Source: an uncultured Muribaculaceae bacterium
Lineage (GTDB): Bacteria; Bacteroidota; Bacteroidia; Bacteroidales; Muribaculaceae
Direction: 5' to 3'
DNA: 64,000 bases
Assembly (NCBI GenBank): GCA_910587185.1
Contig: CAJULY010000010.1
Coordinates: forward strand, 25,605-89,604
The stretch's first letter is position 1; every line of letters begins with the position of its first letter. Below are positions 19,401 through 26,630 of this stretch, in pieces. Below the pieces are notes generated by a model that ran no database searches, had not been told where the DNA came from, and was given only the letters and a program-made list of their open reading frames with translations. Position numbers and translations under genes: made by a program.

Positions 19401-19640
19401 ATCGATCACTCTTTCCACGAACTGTGGCGTTACCGGAAGAAAATATATTTTGTCGGCAATTCCTTCCGATGTCTGGACTGTGGCAATGTTGGGGTTTATG
19501 AGGACGGTTTCGATTCCCTCCTCTTTCATAGCTTTCAGAGCCTGCGAGCCGCTGTAGTCGAATTCGCCGGCCTCACCTATTTTCAGTGCGCCGCTTCCGA
19601 GAAGAAGCACTTTTTTTATTGTCTTATCGTTGGTGGTCAT
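16422..19640 (-). CDS. carB: Carbamoyl-phosphate synthase large subunit
   Basis: 1072 residues with the duplicated layout: ATP-grasp half one ('KVLLLGSGALKIGEAGEFDYSG', 'IVRAAYALGGLGSG'), oligomerisation domain, ATP-grasp half two ('VVVMGSGAYRIGSSVEFDWC', 'LVRPSYVLSGAAM'), and a C-terminal MGS-like allosteric domain ('YATGGTHRFLQENGI'). It makes carbamoyl phosphate from bicarbonate, ATP and ammonia supplied by CarA. It follows carA after 11 bases. The product feeds pyrimidine and arginine synthesis. Several long antisense frames inside it are coding shadows. Confidence 0.98.
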   Translation of the reverse strand: MTTNDKTIKKVLLLGSGALKIGEAGEFDYSGSQALKAMKEEGIETVLINPNIATVQTSEGIADKIYFLPVTPQFVERVIDRERPDGILLAFGGQTALNCGVELYRSGVLEKYDVKVLGTPVQAIMDTEDRELFVEKLDQIDVKTIKSHAVATVKEALESAEALGYPVIVRAAYALGGLGSGFCDNAEELRELTEKALSFSPQVLIEKSLKGWKEVEYEVVRDRFDNCITVCNMENFDPLGIHTGESIVVAPSQTLSNEDYHYLRKLAIKIIRHIGIVGECNVQYAFDPDSMDYRVIEVNARLSRSSALASKATGYPLAFIAAKLGLGYGLFDLKNAVTKETSAFFEPALDYVVCKIPRWDLGKFHGVHREIGSSMKSVGEVMSIGRTFEEAIQKGLRMIGQGMHGFVANHEMKVENIEEALANPTDQRIFVIAQAMLEGMTVDRIHELTKIDRWFLCRLRNIIDTYHDLKKCHGVAEIMPELLRQAKEQGFSDFQIARAAATHKDAPAVRRLRKSLGIVPVVKQIDTLAAEYPALTNYLYLTYNGTENDIHYEHDGRSVVVMGSGAYRIGSSVEFDWCSVNALQTVKHEGWRSVMINYNPETVSTDYDMCDRLYFDELTYERVMDILDMEEPHGAILSVGGQIPNNLATRLDDAGVNILGTSAKSIDNAEDRNKFSAMLDRLGIDQPRWRELTSFDDIDKFIETVGYPVLVRPSYVLSGAAMNVCSNSEELHRFLRLAANVSKEHPVVVTEFIQEAKEIEMDAVAQNGEIVVYAISEHIEYAGVHSGDATIQFPPQKLYVETMRRIKKVSSSIAKALNISGPFNIQFLAKNNDIKVIECNLRASRSFPFVSKILKINFIDLATKIMLGIHVEKPSKSLFDLDYVGIKASQFSFSRLQGADPVLGVDMSSTGEVGCIGADTSEAILKSMLSVGMRVPDKNKGVLLSTGTAKQKASMLEAAGELHRAGYKIYATGGTHRFLQENGIPSVQVYWPSEPDSHPQALRLLHDKEIDLVVNVPKNLTPTELGNGHKIRRAAIDLNIPLLTNARLASAFIHAFTTIPTDRLEILSWNEY

Positions 19641-19651
19641 GCTTGTTGCTT

Positions 19652-20722
19652 TTAGAGAAGTGAAATGAAATCGTCAAAGAGGAATTCCGTGTCTTTCGGT
19701 CCGCTGCTGGCTTCGGGATGAAACTGGGCCGAGAAGAAAGGTTTGGTCTTGTGGCGGATACCTTCGTTGGTCCCGTCGTTCATATTGGTGAAAAGAGTTT
19801 CCCAGTCATCCGGAAGGGTAGTGGTGTCAACTGCGAATCCGTGGTTCTGCGATGTCACGAAACATTTGTCTGTCCCTGCCTTCCTGACAGGCTGGTTGTG
19901 GCTTCGATGACCGTATTTGAGCTTGTAGGTCTTCGCTCCGGCCGCTTTGGCAAGGAGCTGGTTGCCCATGCAGATTCCACAGACAGGTTTGTCGCCCTGA
20001 AGAGCTTTCCTTATATTTTCTACTGTCTTCCCCACCATATCAGGGTTGCCCGGGCCGTTGGAGATAAAGAGGCCGTCGTAGGGAATGCTGTTGAAATCAT
20101 AATCCCAGGGAACGAGCACGACCTTTACTCCGCGACGGGTCAGACAGCGGATAATGTTGTGTTTTACTCCGCAATCGACAAGAACAACCGTCTTGTCGCC
20201 ATCGCCATGTATCTCTACTTCTTTTGTGCTGACTTTCTCGACGAGATTCTCCTTGTTGGGATCATAGAAGTCAACGGGCTCACAGCCTTCTACCGTTATG
20301 CGCCCGAGCATGGAGCCGTGCTCGCGCAGATGCTTGGTCAGCGCACGGGTGTCTATTCCATAGATGCCGGGAACTTTTTCCTGTTTGAGCCATTCGTCAA
20401 GCGAACGTTCGGCCTGCCAGTGGGAATGGTCCCATGAATAGTCCTGGGCGACAATAGCGCGGCAATGTATTCCGGAGCTTTCGTAAAATTCGCTGACGTC
20501 ATCTTTTTCCCTTTGTGGCGGAACGCCGTAATTCCCTAAGAGCGGATAAGTGGTGACTAAAATCTGTCCTTCATAAGAAGGATCCGTCAGACTTTCGGGA
20601 TAGCCGGTCATTGCAGTGTTGAAAACTGTTTCACCAGAGGTCGAGCCTTCATATCCGAATGACTTCCCTTCGAAGCGTGTGCCGTCCTCAAGTTCAAGTA
20701 CGGCCTTTAAGTGTTTGTGCAT
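19652..20722 (-). CDS. carA: Carbamoyl-phosphate synthase small subunit (glutaminase)
   Basis: 356 residues: N-terminal CarA domain ('FEGKSFGYEGSTSGETVFNT', 'GYPESLTDPSYEGQI') and C-terminal class I glutamine amidotransferase with nucleophile Cys in 'VCGICMGNQLLAKAAG' and the His/Glu pair in 'FHPEASSGP'. It hydrolyses glutamine and channels ammonia to CarB. First gene of the five-gene operon, preceded by a -7 element. Length is normal. Confidence 0.97.
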   Translation of the reverse strand: MHKHLKAVLELEDGTRFEGKSFGYEGSTSGETVFNTAMTGYPESLTDPSYEGQILVTTYPLLGNYGVPPQREKDDVSEFYESSGIHCRAIVAQDYSWDHSHWQAERSLDEWLKQEKVPGIYGIDTRALTKHLREHGSMLGRITVEGCEPVDFYDPNKENLVEKVSTKEVEIHGDGDKTVVLVDCGVKHNIIRCLTRRGVKVVLVPWDYDFNSIPYDGLFISNGPGNPDMVGKTVENIRKALQGDKPVCGICMGNQLLAKAAGAKTYKLKYGHRSHNQPVRKAGTDKCFVTSQNHGFAVDTTTLPDDWETLFTNMNDGTNEGIRHKTKPFFSAQFHPEASSGPKDTEFLFDDFISLL

Positions 20723-20789
20723 GCGACAGTTAGTTGAATTGTGGTTGGATATTCAGCGGTTTCGCATGATTTGACTCGTGAAAACCTTG

Positions 20790-20797
20790 CAAAAATA
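20790..20797 (-). promoter_or_regulatory. Probable -7 element for the carA operon
   Basis: On the minus strand the sequence reads TATTTTTG, matching TAnnTTTG, about 68 bases upstream of the carA start. No clear -33 TTTG was found at the usual distance, so this is a half-supported promoter. Confidence 0.45.
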
Positions 20798-20870
20798 CGT
20801 AAAAAAATCCACTTTGTATTCTTCTGTCGGTTTTTTTTAGAAAAATAAGCACGAATTGTTCAACTTGCCC

Positions 20871-20914
20871 TATAAAAGCAGGCGTCCGAAACCCTGCTGC
20901 GGGTCCGGACGCCT
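20871..20914 (-). terminator. Terminator after the PpiD-type foldase gene
   Basis: AGGCGTCCG (20880-20888) pairs with CGGACGCCT (20906-20914), with an inner ACCC/GGGT helix (20891-20894 with 20901-20904). Read on the minus strand it is followed by GCTTTTATA. Confidence 0.8.
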
Positions 20915-20940
20915 GAAAGCTATGGCTTGTTTATGAATGC

Positions 20941-23034
20941 TTATTCGTGGAAGAATTCAAGAAGGTTGTTCTGGACTTTCTTGTTGCCCATGAGGACCAG
21001 AGGTATCATCTGGCTCATCACATCGGCGCCGCGTGTGCGTGAATACAATGTGGCGCTTTCGTTGAAGTTATAGGGGCGCCCGTTCTTTTCAATGTCGGTT
21101 ATCTGCATTACAACCACGCCGTTGGTGGCTTTAACCGGACCGAACATCTGACCCTTCTTGGCGAGGGAGGCTTTGGCAACAACCTGCGGACCTGCGAAGT
21201 CGGGATAAACGAGAGTATATTCGGCGAAGTTGACTGTTGCGGTGTCGGCTTTGACTCCCATGGCAGCCGCGTAACCGTTGATGTCTTTGGCTTTGCCGTT
21301 GTACTGTGCTATGAGAGCGTCGGCTTTTTTGTCGTTACGGATTTTGGCCGTAAGCATTTTCTTCACCTGAGGATCGGTGGCCGGGATATAGTCTTCATAG
21401 ACGTCGTTGAGTGCGACCGCAAGGAAACGTCCTTCGGTCTCATCTCCGAAGATGGGCGATACCTGGCCTTTCTTGGCTTTCATGGCCCAGTTGATTGCAT
21501 CGCGAGAATCCTCGATGCGATCGATCTGAGGCGTAGATGCCGAGATCTGTGCGGGGAAGACCTGGAAGCCGTTCTTCACTGCGTTGGCAGCGAAATCGGC
21601 AGAGGTGGAGTTGCTGTTCAGGAAGTTCTGGAGTTTTGCCTGAAGAGCGTTGACTGTAGCGGCGGAGGGATCGATGGTATAGTCGATCGCGGCGATTTCA
21701 ACAACGGGAACTGCAGCGCGGCGATTGTTGACTCTGACCAGATTGGCTGCCTGACCGTCGGTGAAAGTGGAATCGGCAAGCACATACTGTCCGGTTGCGG
21801 CTGAAGTCAGAGTGCCTTTTACCTGAGCGAAGTTCGGGTCAACCAGTGAAACCCAGAGGCTGTCCTGACTTCCGGCTACGTTCGATGCGTATTTCTTGGT
21901 TACGTCGTTGACCGATGTTCCCTGATTGAGGGCGGTGAGAATCGAATCGATCTGTGCGCGTGTGCCCTGTACGGCTACAAGGTCTATGTTGACAGAGTCA
22001 ATCTGAGAATCGCGGCTGAGCAGCTTGGCGATCTGGAAATTGTTGCCGTTGCGGTTGATTATTTTCGCGCTACCGACAGAAGCGGAGTCGGCAAACTGTT
22101 TTACCTTGGGCTCGGTGATGCGGTTGGCCGGAACTGTGAAGCGGTTGCTCACGAATTCGTCGAAGCCGTCAAGTCCCTCTGTTCCGTTCTTGGCGTTGAG
22201 AGAGGCTACGAGATCGCTTACGCGGCCTTCAGCTTTTGTGATGTCAGCCTGAGAGGGCTGGATCGAAACGGTCAGATAGTTGATGTCGCGTACTTCCTCG
22301 TCGATAGCATACTGCTGTTTGTTCTTTTCCCATTCGGCGCGTATGTCTTCGTCGGTGACAGCTACTTTGGGGTCGTTGTCGGCTATGGAAGAGTAGGGCT
22401 TCAGCACGTAGGCCATTTTCTGAGTATTGGCTGCCTCGTCGTAAAGAGCCTTCGCATCAAGCTTGTTGGCCACGAGAGTGCCGCCGAAAAGCGCGTTGAA
22501 CTTAGCCTGAAGTATGCGCTGTTCCATGTCTTTCTCCATCTGGAGCCACTGGGCGCGCAGCTGTGCAACCTGATCGGGCTGCAGCTGATATTTCTGGGGA
22601 TTGAGAATCATGTCATGGAACTGTTGTGCGTTCAGCTGGCCCTGGGTCATCTGCATTACCATTGCGTTGAAGCCCTGGGAATGTGCGCCTACCATGGCGT
22701 CTGACAGCTCGTCGTCAGTGACGGTGAGTCCGAGAGCCTCAATCTCTTCCTGAAAAAGCGTCTGGGCTATCATCTGGTTGAGAACCTGCTGCTGGAGGAC
22801 GGCCTGATCGATTTTCTGACCTTGATTCTGAGCCATCTGACTTGCGGCCTGAACCTGATTCTGGAATTCCTGAATGTCTATGGATTTACCGTTGACTTTA
22901 GCCACGGTCGTTCCGGTGCCGAAGAGGGTTCGGCCCGAAGTAAAGAAGTCACCGATGACGAAAGCCAGCAAGGCCACACCGATGATGATGAGCAAAAGCA
23001 CTGATTTGCTTCTGATTTTCTCTAAGGTTGCCAT
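20941..23034 (-). CDS. SurA/PpiD-type peptidylprolyl isomerase (periplasmic foldase)
   Basis: 697 residues: one N-terminal membrane anchor (about 12-32, 'SVLLLIIIGVALLAFVIGDFF'), then a SurA-N-like chaperone domain ('VNGKSIDIQEFQNQVQ', 'VLNQMIAQTLFQEEIEALGL') and a parvulin-like middle, ending in another helical section. This is the Bacteroidetes PpiD layout: an inner-membrane-anchored foldase facing the periplasm that helps exported proteins fold. Parvulin active-site residues are not obvious, so it may act mainly as a chaperone. It is preceded by its own promoter inside the metK 3' end and followed by a strong terminator, so it is probably monocistronic. Confidence 0.9.
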   Translation of the reverse strand: MATLEKIRSKSVLLLIIIGVALLAFVIGDFFTSGRTLFGTGTTVAKVNGKSIDIQEFQNQVQAASQMAQNQGQKIDQAVLQQQVLNQMIAQTLFQEEIEALGLTVTDDELSDAMVGAHSQGFNAMVMQMTQGQLNAQQFHDMILNPQKYQLQPDQVAQLRAQWLQMEKDMEQRILQAKFNALFGGTLVANKLDAKALYDEAANTQKMAYVLKPYSSIADNDPKVAVTDEDIRAEWEKNKQQYAIDEEVRDINYLTVSIQPSQADITKAEGRVSDLVASLNAKNGTEGLDGFDEFVSNRFTVPANRITEPKVKQFADSASVGSAKIINRNGNNFQIAKLLSRDSQIDSVNIDLVAVQGTRAQIDSILTALNQGTSVNDVTKKYASNVAGSQDSLWVSLVDPNFAQVKGTLTSAATGQYVLADSTFTDGQAANLVRVNNRRAAVPVVEIAAIDYTIDPSAATVNALQAKLQNFLNSNSTSADFAANAVKNGFQVFPAQISASTPQIDRIEDSRDAINWAMKAKKGQVSPIFGDETEGRFLAVALNDVYEDYIPATDPQVKKMLTAKIRNDKKADALIAQYNGKAKDINGYAAAMGVKADTATVNFAEYTLVYPDFAGPQVVAKASLAKKGQMFGPVKATNGVVVMQITDIEKNGRPYNFNESATLYSRTRGADVMSQMIPLVLMGNKKVQNNLLEFFHE

Positions 23035-23121
23035 TAATTAATTTTATGTAGAATGTTTATTATCAGTAGTCTTACGTGCCAAAGCCCTCACGGGGCGGAC
23101 CCATGGGGACTGAATAGCGCA

Positions 23122-23152
23122 CAAAGTTACAATTTTTTTTGCTTTTTTTCAA
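23122..23152 (-). promoter_or_regulatory. Promoter of the PpiD-type gene
   Basis: Minus-strand -7 element TAACTTTG (23122-23129) and -33 TTG (23150-23152), 20 bases apart. The -33 element lies just 3 bases beyond the metK stop codon. A small GCCC/GGGC hairpin (23084-23096) lies in the leader. Confidence 0.75.
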
Positions 23153-23154
23153 CA

Positions 23155-24474
23155 TCATAGGTTGAATTCTTTGCGGAACGCGTCCTGCAGGTCGAGTTTT
23201 TCCCAAGTGAAAAGTTCGACTTCCATTTCGCGGTCGCCTTCATATTTCGAATGGAAATGCTTCGTCACGGTCCGCGGTTCGCGCCCCATGTGGCCGTAGG
23301 TGGCGGTTTCCCGGTAGATAGGGTTGCGAAGCTTGAGGCGCTTTTCTATGGCATTTGGACGCATATCGACCATCGCTGCCACTTTTTCCGACAGCTCAGC
23401 GTCGGAGATGGCGAGATGGGAGGTGCCGTAGGTGTTGACGCACAGGCTGACCGGCCGTGCAACGCCGATTGCGTAGGCCACCTGGACGAGAATACTGTCG
23501 GCCACGCCTGCTGCAACGAGATTTTTGGCTATATGCCGCGCCGCGTAGGCCGCCGAGCGATCGACCTTCGACGGGTCTTTGCCCGAGAAGGCGCCTCCGC
23601 CGTGGGCTCCGCGTCCGCCGTAGGTATCCACTATTATCTTCCTTCCGGTAAGTCCGGTGTCGCCGTGAGGGCCGCCGATAACGAATTTGCCCGTCGGGTT
23701 GACGTGAAGGATGAATTTGTCATCGATCATGGCCGCTTCCTTCGCGGTCAGCCGTGATTTCAGCCGGGGGATGAGGATGTTCCTGACATCCTCGGTGATT
23801 TTTTCGACCATTTTCCGGTCAGCTTCCTCCAGAGTCATGGCGCCGTCCGGACGGATGAACTCGTCGTGCTGGGTGGAGATGACTATGGTGTGGACGCGCA
23901 CCGGTCGGTTCAGGCTGTCATATTCGACCGTCACCTGGCTTTTAGAATCGGGGCGCAGATATGAGCGTGTTTTGCCCTGGCGGTCGGTATAGACCATTTC
24001 TTTGCCCTCGCGTCTGATTTCCGACAGCTCCTGCAGAAGAATGTGGCTCAGATAGAGCGGCAGGGGCATGTAGGTTGCTGTCTCGTTGCAGGCATATCCG
24101 AACATCATGCCCTGGTCGCCGGCGCCCTGTTCGTTTTCATCGTCGCGTTCAACACCGCGGTTTATGTCGGGGCTCTGTTCGTGGAGCGCCGAGAGCACTC
24201 CGCATGACTCGGCTTCGAATTTAAGCTCGCTGCGGTCGTAGCCTATGGATTTTATTACTTCGCGCGTTACCTCCATCAGATCGACATAGGCTTTGCTTTT
24301 GACTTCGCCGGCAACGGTGACATGACCTGTGGTCACCAGCGTTTCGCAGGCTACTTTCGACTGTGGATCGTAAGCAAGAAATTCATCGAGGATAGCGTCG
24401 GAAATCTGGTCTGCGACTTTGTCGGGATGTCCTTCCGACACGGATTCGGATGTGAAGAGATAGTTTTTTTCCAT
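23155..24474 (-). CDS. metK: S-adenosylmethionine synthase
   Basis: 439 residues with the MAT signature motifs: 'TSESVSEGHPDKVADQISDA', 'GAGDQGMMFGYACNET', 'GGRGAHGGGAFSGKDPSKVD' and 'DRSAAYAARHIAKNLVAAG'. It makes SAM from methionine and ATP in the cytoplasm as a homo-oligomer. Slightly longer than the E. coli enzyme (384), which is usual in Bacteroidetes owing to an insertion and a longer tail. Expression is probably controlled by the leader upstream (24475-24655), which carries a SAM-II-like pseudoknot and an intrinsic terminator. Confidence 0.98.
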   Translation of the reverse strand: MEKNYLFTSESVSEGHPDKVADQISDAILDEFLAYDPQSKVACETLVTTGHVTVAGEVKSKAYVDLMEVTREVIKSIGYDRSELKFEAESCGVLSALHEQSPDINRGVERDDENEQGAGDQGMMFGYACNETATYMPLPLYLSHILLQELSEIRREGKEMVYTDRQGKTRSYLRPDSKSQVTVEYDSLNRPVRVHTIVISTQHDEFIRPDGAMTLEEADRKMVEKITEDVRNILIPRLKSRLTAKEAAMIDDKFILHVNPTGKFVIGGPHGDTGLTGRKIIVDTYGGRGAHGGGAFSGKDPSKVDRSAAYAARHIAKNLVAAGVADSILVQVAYAIGVARPVSLCVNTYGTSHLAISDAELSEKVAAMVDMRPNAIEKRLKLRNPIYRETATYGHMGREPRTVTKHFHSKYEGDREMEVELFTWEKLDLQDAFRKEFNL

Positions 24475-24510
24475 TTCGGGGTCTTGTTAAAAAACGGATT
24501 TCAATATAAA

Positions 24511-24540
24511 CAAAAAAGGCGTTGCTTGCTGCAATGCCTT
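24511..24540 (-). terminator. Intrinsic terminator in the metK leader (attenuator)
   Basis: Stem AAGGC (24516-24520) with GCCTT (24536-24540), one mismatch, then TTGC (24522-24525) with GCAA (24531-24534), five-base loop 24526-24530. Read on the minus strand it ends in GCCTTTTTTG. It lies between the promoter and metK, 38 bases before the start codon, so it must be read through for metK to be expressed. Confidence 0.8.
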
Positions 24541-24590
24541 GACCATGGAAGCCTTCCTCGCTGCTTTCTGAAGCCGGGCCGAGGATGACG

Positions 24591-24655
24591 GAGTGCGGTT
24601 TTAGCATTTTTTTGAAAGTGGTTGCAAGCAGCACAAATTTGTCCACTCTTTATTT
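24591..24655 (-). ncRNA. SAM-II-like riboswitch candidate in the metK leader
   Basis: The RNA begins a few bases after the predicted start site. P1 forms from AGUGG (24643-24647) and CCACU (24617-24621), extendable by a G-U and an A-U pair. The P1 loop holds UUGUGC and UUGCAA; the 3' tail holds AAAUGCUAAAA then GCAC. Pseudoknot pairs are possible between GUGC (24631-24634) and GCAC (24593-24596), and between GCA (24623-24625) and UGC (24604-24606). The strings UUGCAA...AAAUG..GCUAAAA in the same order as in the SAM-II (metA) aptamer, placed before metK, support a SAM sensor. A separate hairpin CCUCG/CGAGG (24556-24560 with 24580-24584) follows, then the terminator. Seen by eye only; no covariance model was run. 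Confidence 0.65.
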
Positions 24656-24661
24656 CGAGTG

Positions 24662-24693
24662 CAAAGTTAGGAAAAAATCCCCATACGGCCAAA
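24662..24693 (-). promoter_or_regulatory. metK: metK promoter
   Basis: Minus-strand -33 TTTG (24690-24693), 20-base spacer, and -7 TAACTTTG (24662-24669): a consensus Bacteroidetes promoter. It places the start site near 24655, just before the first base of the riboswitch stem, giving a leader of about 180 bases. Confidence 0.8.
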
Positions 24694-24750
24694 CCTCCCG
24701 GTTATATTCGTTGAAATTGATCAAGCACCTCACTCGGGGTCACCTCACTT

Positions 24751-24802
24751 GGGTCTGCGGCGCAGTAGGCGTAGGGCGATAACCAATGATATTTCTCGGC
24801 CA
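24751..24802 (-). pseudogene. RHS core remnant
   Basis: These 52 bases match 26046-26097 of the RHS fragment with about 4 differences. They encode the broken equivalent of the 'AEKYPWLSPFAYCAADP' core. No open frame continues on either side. It lies 19 bases past the stop of the last immunity-like gene, showing that another RHS copy once stood here. Confidence 0.75.
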
Positions 24803-24821
24803 TAGGGAGATGCGTGGAATC

Positions 24822-25412
24822 CTAATTATGTAGCGGCTCATTAAAAATGATTATATTTGGGCGATACCAGAACGGAATATCATCCGGAATCCTCAGAAGT
24901 CGATACAGTCTAAATCTTTTTTCTTCTCTTAATTCAGATGTTTTGACAACTCTTAGGAAATTCAGTATTTTTGCTTCGTCATCGGTGTTATAATCAATCA
25001 TAACGATGTAGCATTGGCTATGAGGAGGCAGTTTCTTAAAAAGTGACATGAATGGGTCGTAAGTCCACATCGCATTAATATCCATGCACATAAAGTAGAG
25101 CACTGTCCGTTGCTTTGGAGCTAATTTGAAAAATTTGTTATAAAGACTTTCATTGGTTGATAGATGAACTTTTTTTTCAAAGAAAATCCAAATAGTATCT
25201 TTAGATTCGTTTTTGACAGAAAACACGGATAATCTTTTGTTTGGCGTATATTCTTCTTCTTCGAGAAGGCTGAAACAGCACTTAGGATTATCTATCTTTT
25301 CAATGAAGATTTCATCGGTAATTTCTTTCACCGACAAATGTTCGCTCCAAGGTTTTCCGGCATGTGCAATCAAACCAAACAGGCAAAATATAATAAAACA
25401 GTATTTCATCAT
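24822..25412 (-). CDS. Secreted immunity-like protein paired with the RHS tip
   Basis: 196 residues with a signal peptide ('MMKYCFIIFCLFGLIAHAG') and no recognised domain; the body mixes short strands with a basic, aromatic C-terminus. The start codon overlaps the stop of the preceding RHS tip gene (ATGA, 25409-25412), the coupling typical of polymorphic toxin and immunity genes. Base composition is AT-rich compared with flanking genes. A periplasmic immunity role against the HEXXGH tip is inference from position. It could equally be an unrelated cargo gene. Confidence 0.6.
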   Translation of the reverse strand: MMKYCFIIFCLFGLIAHAGKPWSEHLSVKEITDEIFIEKIDNPKCCFSLLEEEEYTPNKRLSVFSVKNESKDTIWIFFEKKVHLSTNESLYNKFFKLAPKQRTVLYFMCMDINAMWTYDPFMSLFKKLPPHSQCYIVMIDYNTDDEAKILNFLRVVKTSELREEKRFRLYRLLRIPDDIPFWYRPNIIIFNEPLHN

Positions 25413-26587
25413 TCTTTCAAAATATAATTAATGGTAGTTTCTGTTATAGCTTTACTAATAAAATTTAAAAGATGTCTATTTAAATCTCTAAGTCCCATAA
25501 TAAAATCATGAGACGAAGTTTTCCGATTGCCAGTAAGCACATAGAGATAAGCATGTCCATAACCTTCATGGGAGAAAGCTTGAGCAGCCCCTAAATTAGA
25601 TAATTGAGAATTAACGAGAATATATATGTACTCATCAGGAGAATTCTGATTAGAAATGCCTTGCCCTGGAAATAACGTTTTACCAAAAAAACCTGTTTCT
25701 CCTGTAGTGGGGTTAAGTGGTTCAAGCTCTTCAGGAATATAAAACTCATCCTCATAAGTGATGGATCCTAATTCAAGAGTTTGTATTTCATTTTCGTTAT
25801 TTTTAAAGTCATGACTTGAAACTAATTTTACAATAAATAAGTCATTGGATTTAGCTAAATTTTTTAAAGCACAATAATTCCAGCTATTAGATTTATGGGA
25901 TTGCATTAAGCTTAGATTAAGAAATCCATAAGAATCAAAATCTACATAATTACAGTCTTCTGAATGTAGTGTGTTTTTTATCATCTGTTGCTCTCGTTTT
26001 CCAATTGCTTTGACTTTCATGCCGGTGGGATCGATAAGATTTATCGGGTCAGCGGCGCAGTAGGCGAAGGGTGATAACCAAGGATATTTCTCGGCCAATG
26101 GGTCAGGCCGGGAGAAAGCGGGAATAATTGCCGGGAGGCGTCTGGCGGAGAAGTCATATTCGTGGAGGGCATACTCCGAGATAAGTTCCTTGGCACCGAA
26201 TTTCCGGCGGTTCCTGTCGGCTCCGGCTCCATCGGCGTGCGGCAGCCCGTAAGGGTAATAATCGGTCGATTGCTCGAGAGAGCCTGACGCAGTGTTGACA
26301 ACAGCGAGGATGTTTCCCTGATAATCGGGGATGTAGGCGTGGAGCGTTCCCTGCGGGTCGATGTAGCCCTGTGGAGTGAGCAGACGGTCAGGCTGACCGT
26401 CCACGAACTCCCACGGGCCGGCCCAATGGCGCGTGCGGTCGCAAAGTCCGTCAATGCTTGTATATGTCTCTTTTAGTTTTTCTCCGGAAGCCGCATAGAG
26501 GTAGTCTATGCGCCGACCATCGGCGAAAGAGATCGATTGCGGCAGGTTAACCGGCAAGTCATATTCTTCCATAAAACATGTATTCAT
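25409..26587 (-). CDS. 5'-truncated RHS protein with a HEXXGH-type toxin tip
   Basis: The open frame runs from 26638 (TTG) or 26626 (ATG); the ATG at 26587 ('MNTCFMEEYDLP') is preferred because this is where sequence shared with the second RHS fragment begins. It carries the last RHS repeats ('SISFADGRRIDYLYAASGEK'), the core ('RPDPLAEKYPWLSPFAYC', 'ADPINLIDPTG', the usual cut and variability point), then a ~200-residue variable tip. The tip contains HEGYGH (357-362 counted from 26638), a HEXXGH motif like that of M49 peptidases, so a zinc peptidase toxin is possible. Full RHS proteins exceed 1000 residues; the shell-forming N-terminal part and any export domain are missing. The next gene overlaps its stop. 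Confidence 0.7.
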   Translation of the reverse strand: MNTCFMEEYDLPVNLPQSISFADGRRIDYLYAASGEKLKETYTSIDGLCDRTRHWAGPWEFVDGQPDRLLTPQGYIDPQGTLHAYIPDYQGNILAVVNTASGSLEQSTDYYPYGLPHADGAGADRNRRKFGAKELISEYALHEYDFSARRLPAIIPAFSRPDPLAEKYPWLSPFAYCAADPINLIDPTGMKVKAIGKREQQMIKNTLHSEDCNYVDFDSYGFLNLSLMQSHKSNSWNYCALKNLAKSNDLFIVKLVSSHDFKNNENEIQTLELGSITYEDEFYIPEELEPLNPTTGETGFFGKTLFPGQGISNQNSPDEYIYILVNSQLSNLGAAQAFSHEGYGHAYLYVLTGNRKTSSHDFIMGLRDLNRHLLNFISKAITETTINYILKE

Positions 26588-26630
26588 GGAATATATAGAG
26601 CTGACTATACATGTGGAACAAACCATCGCC

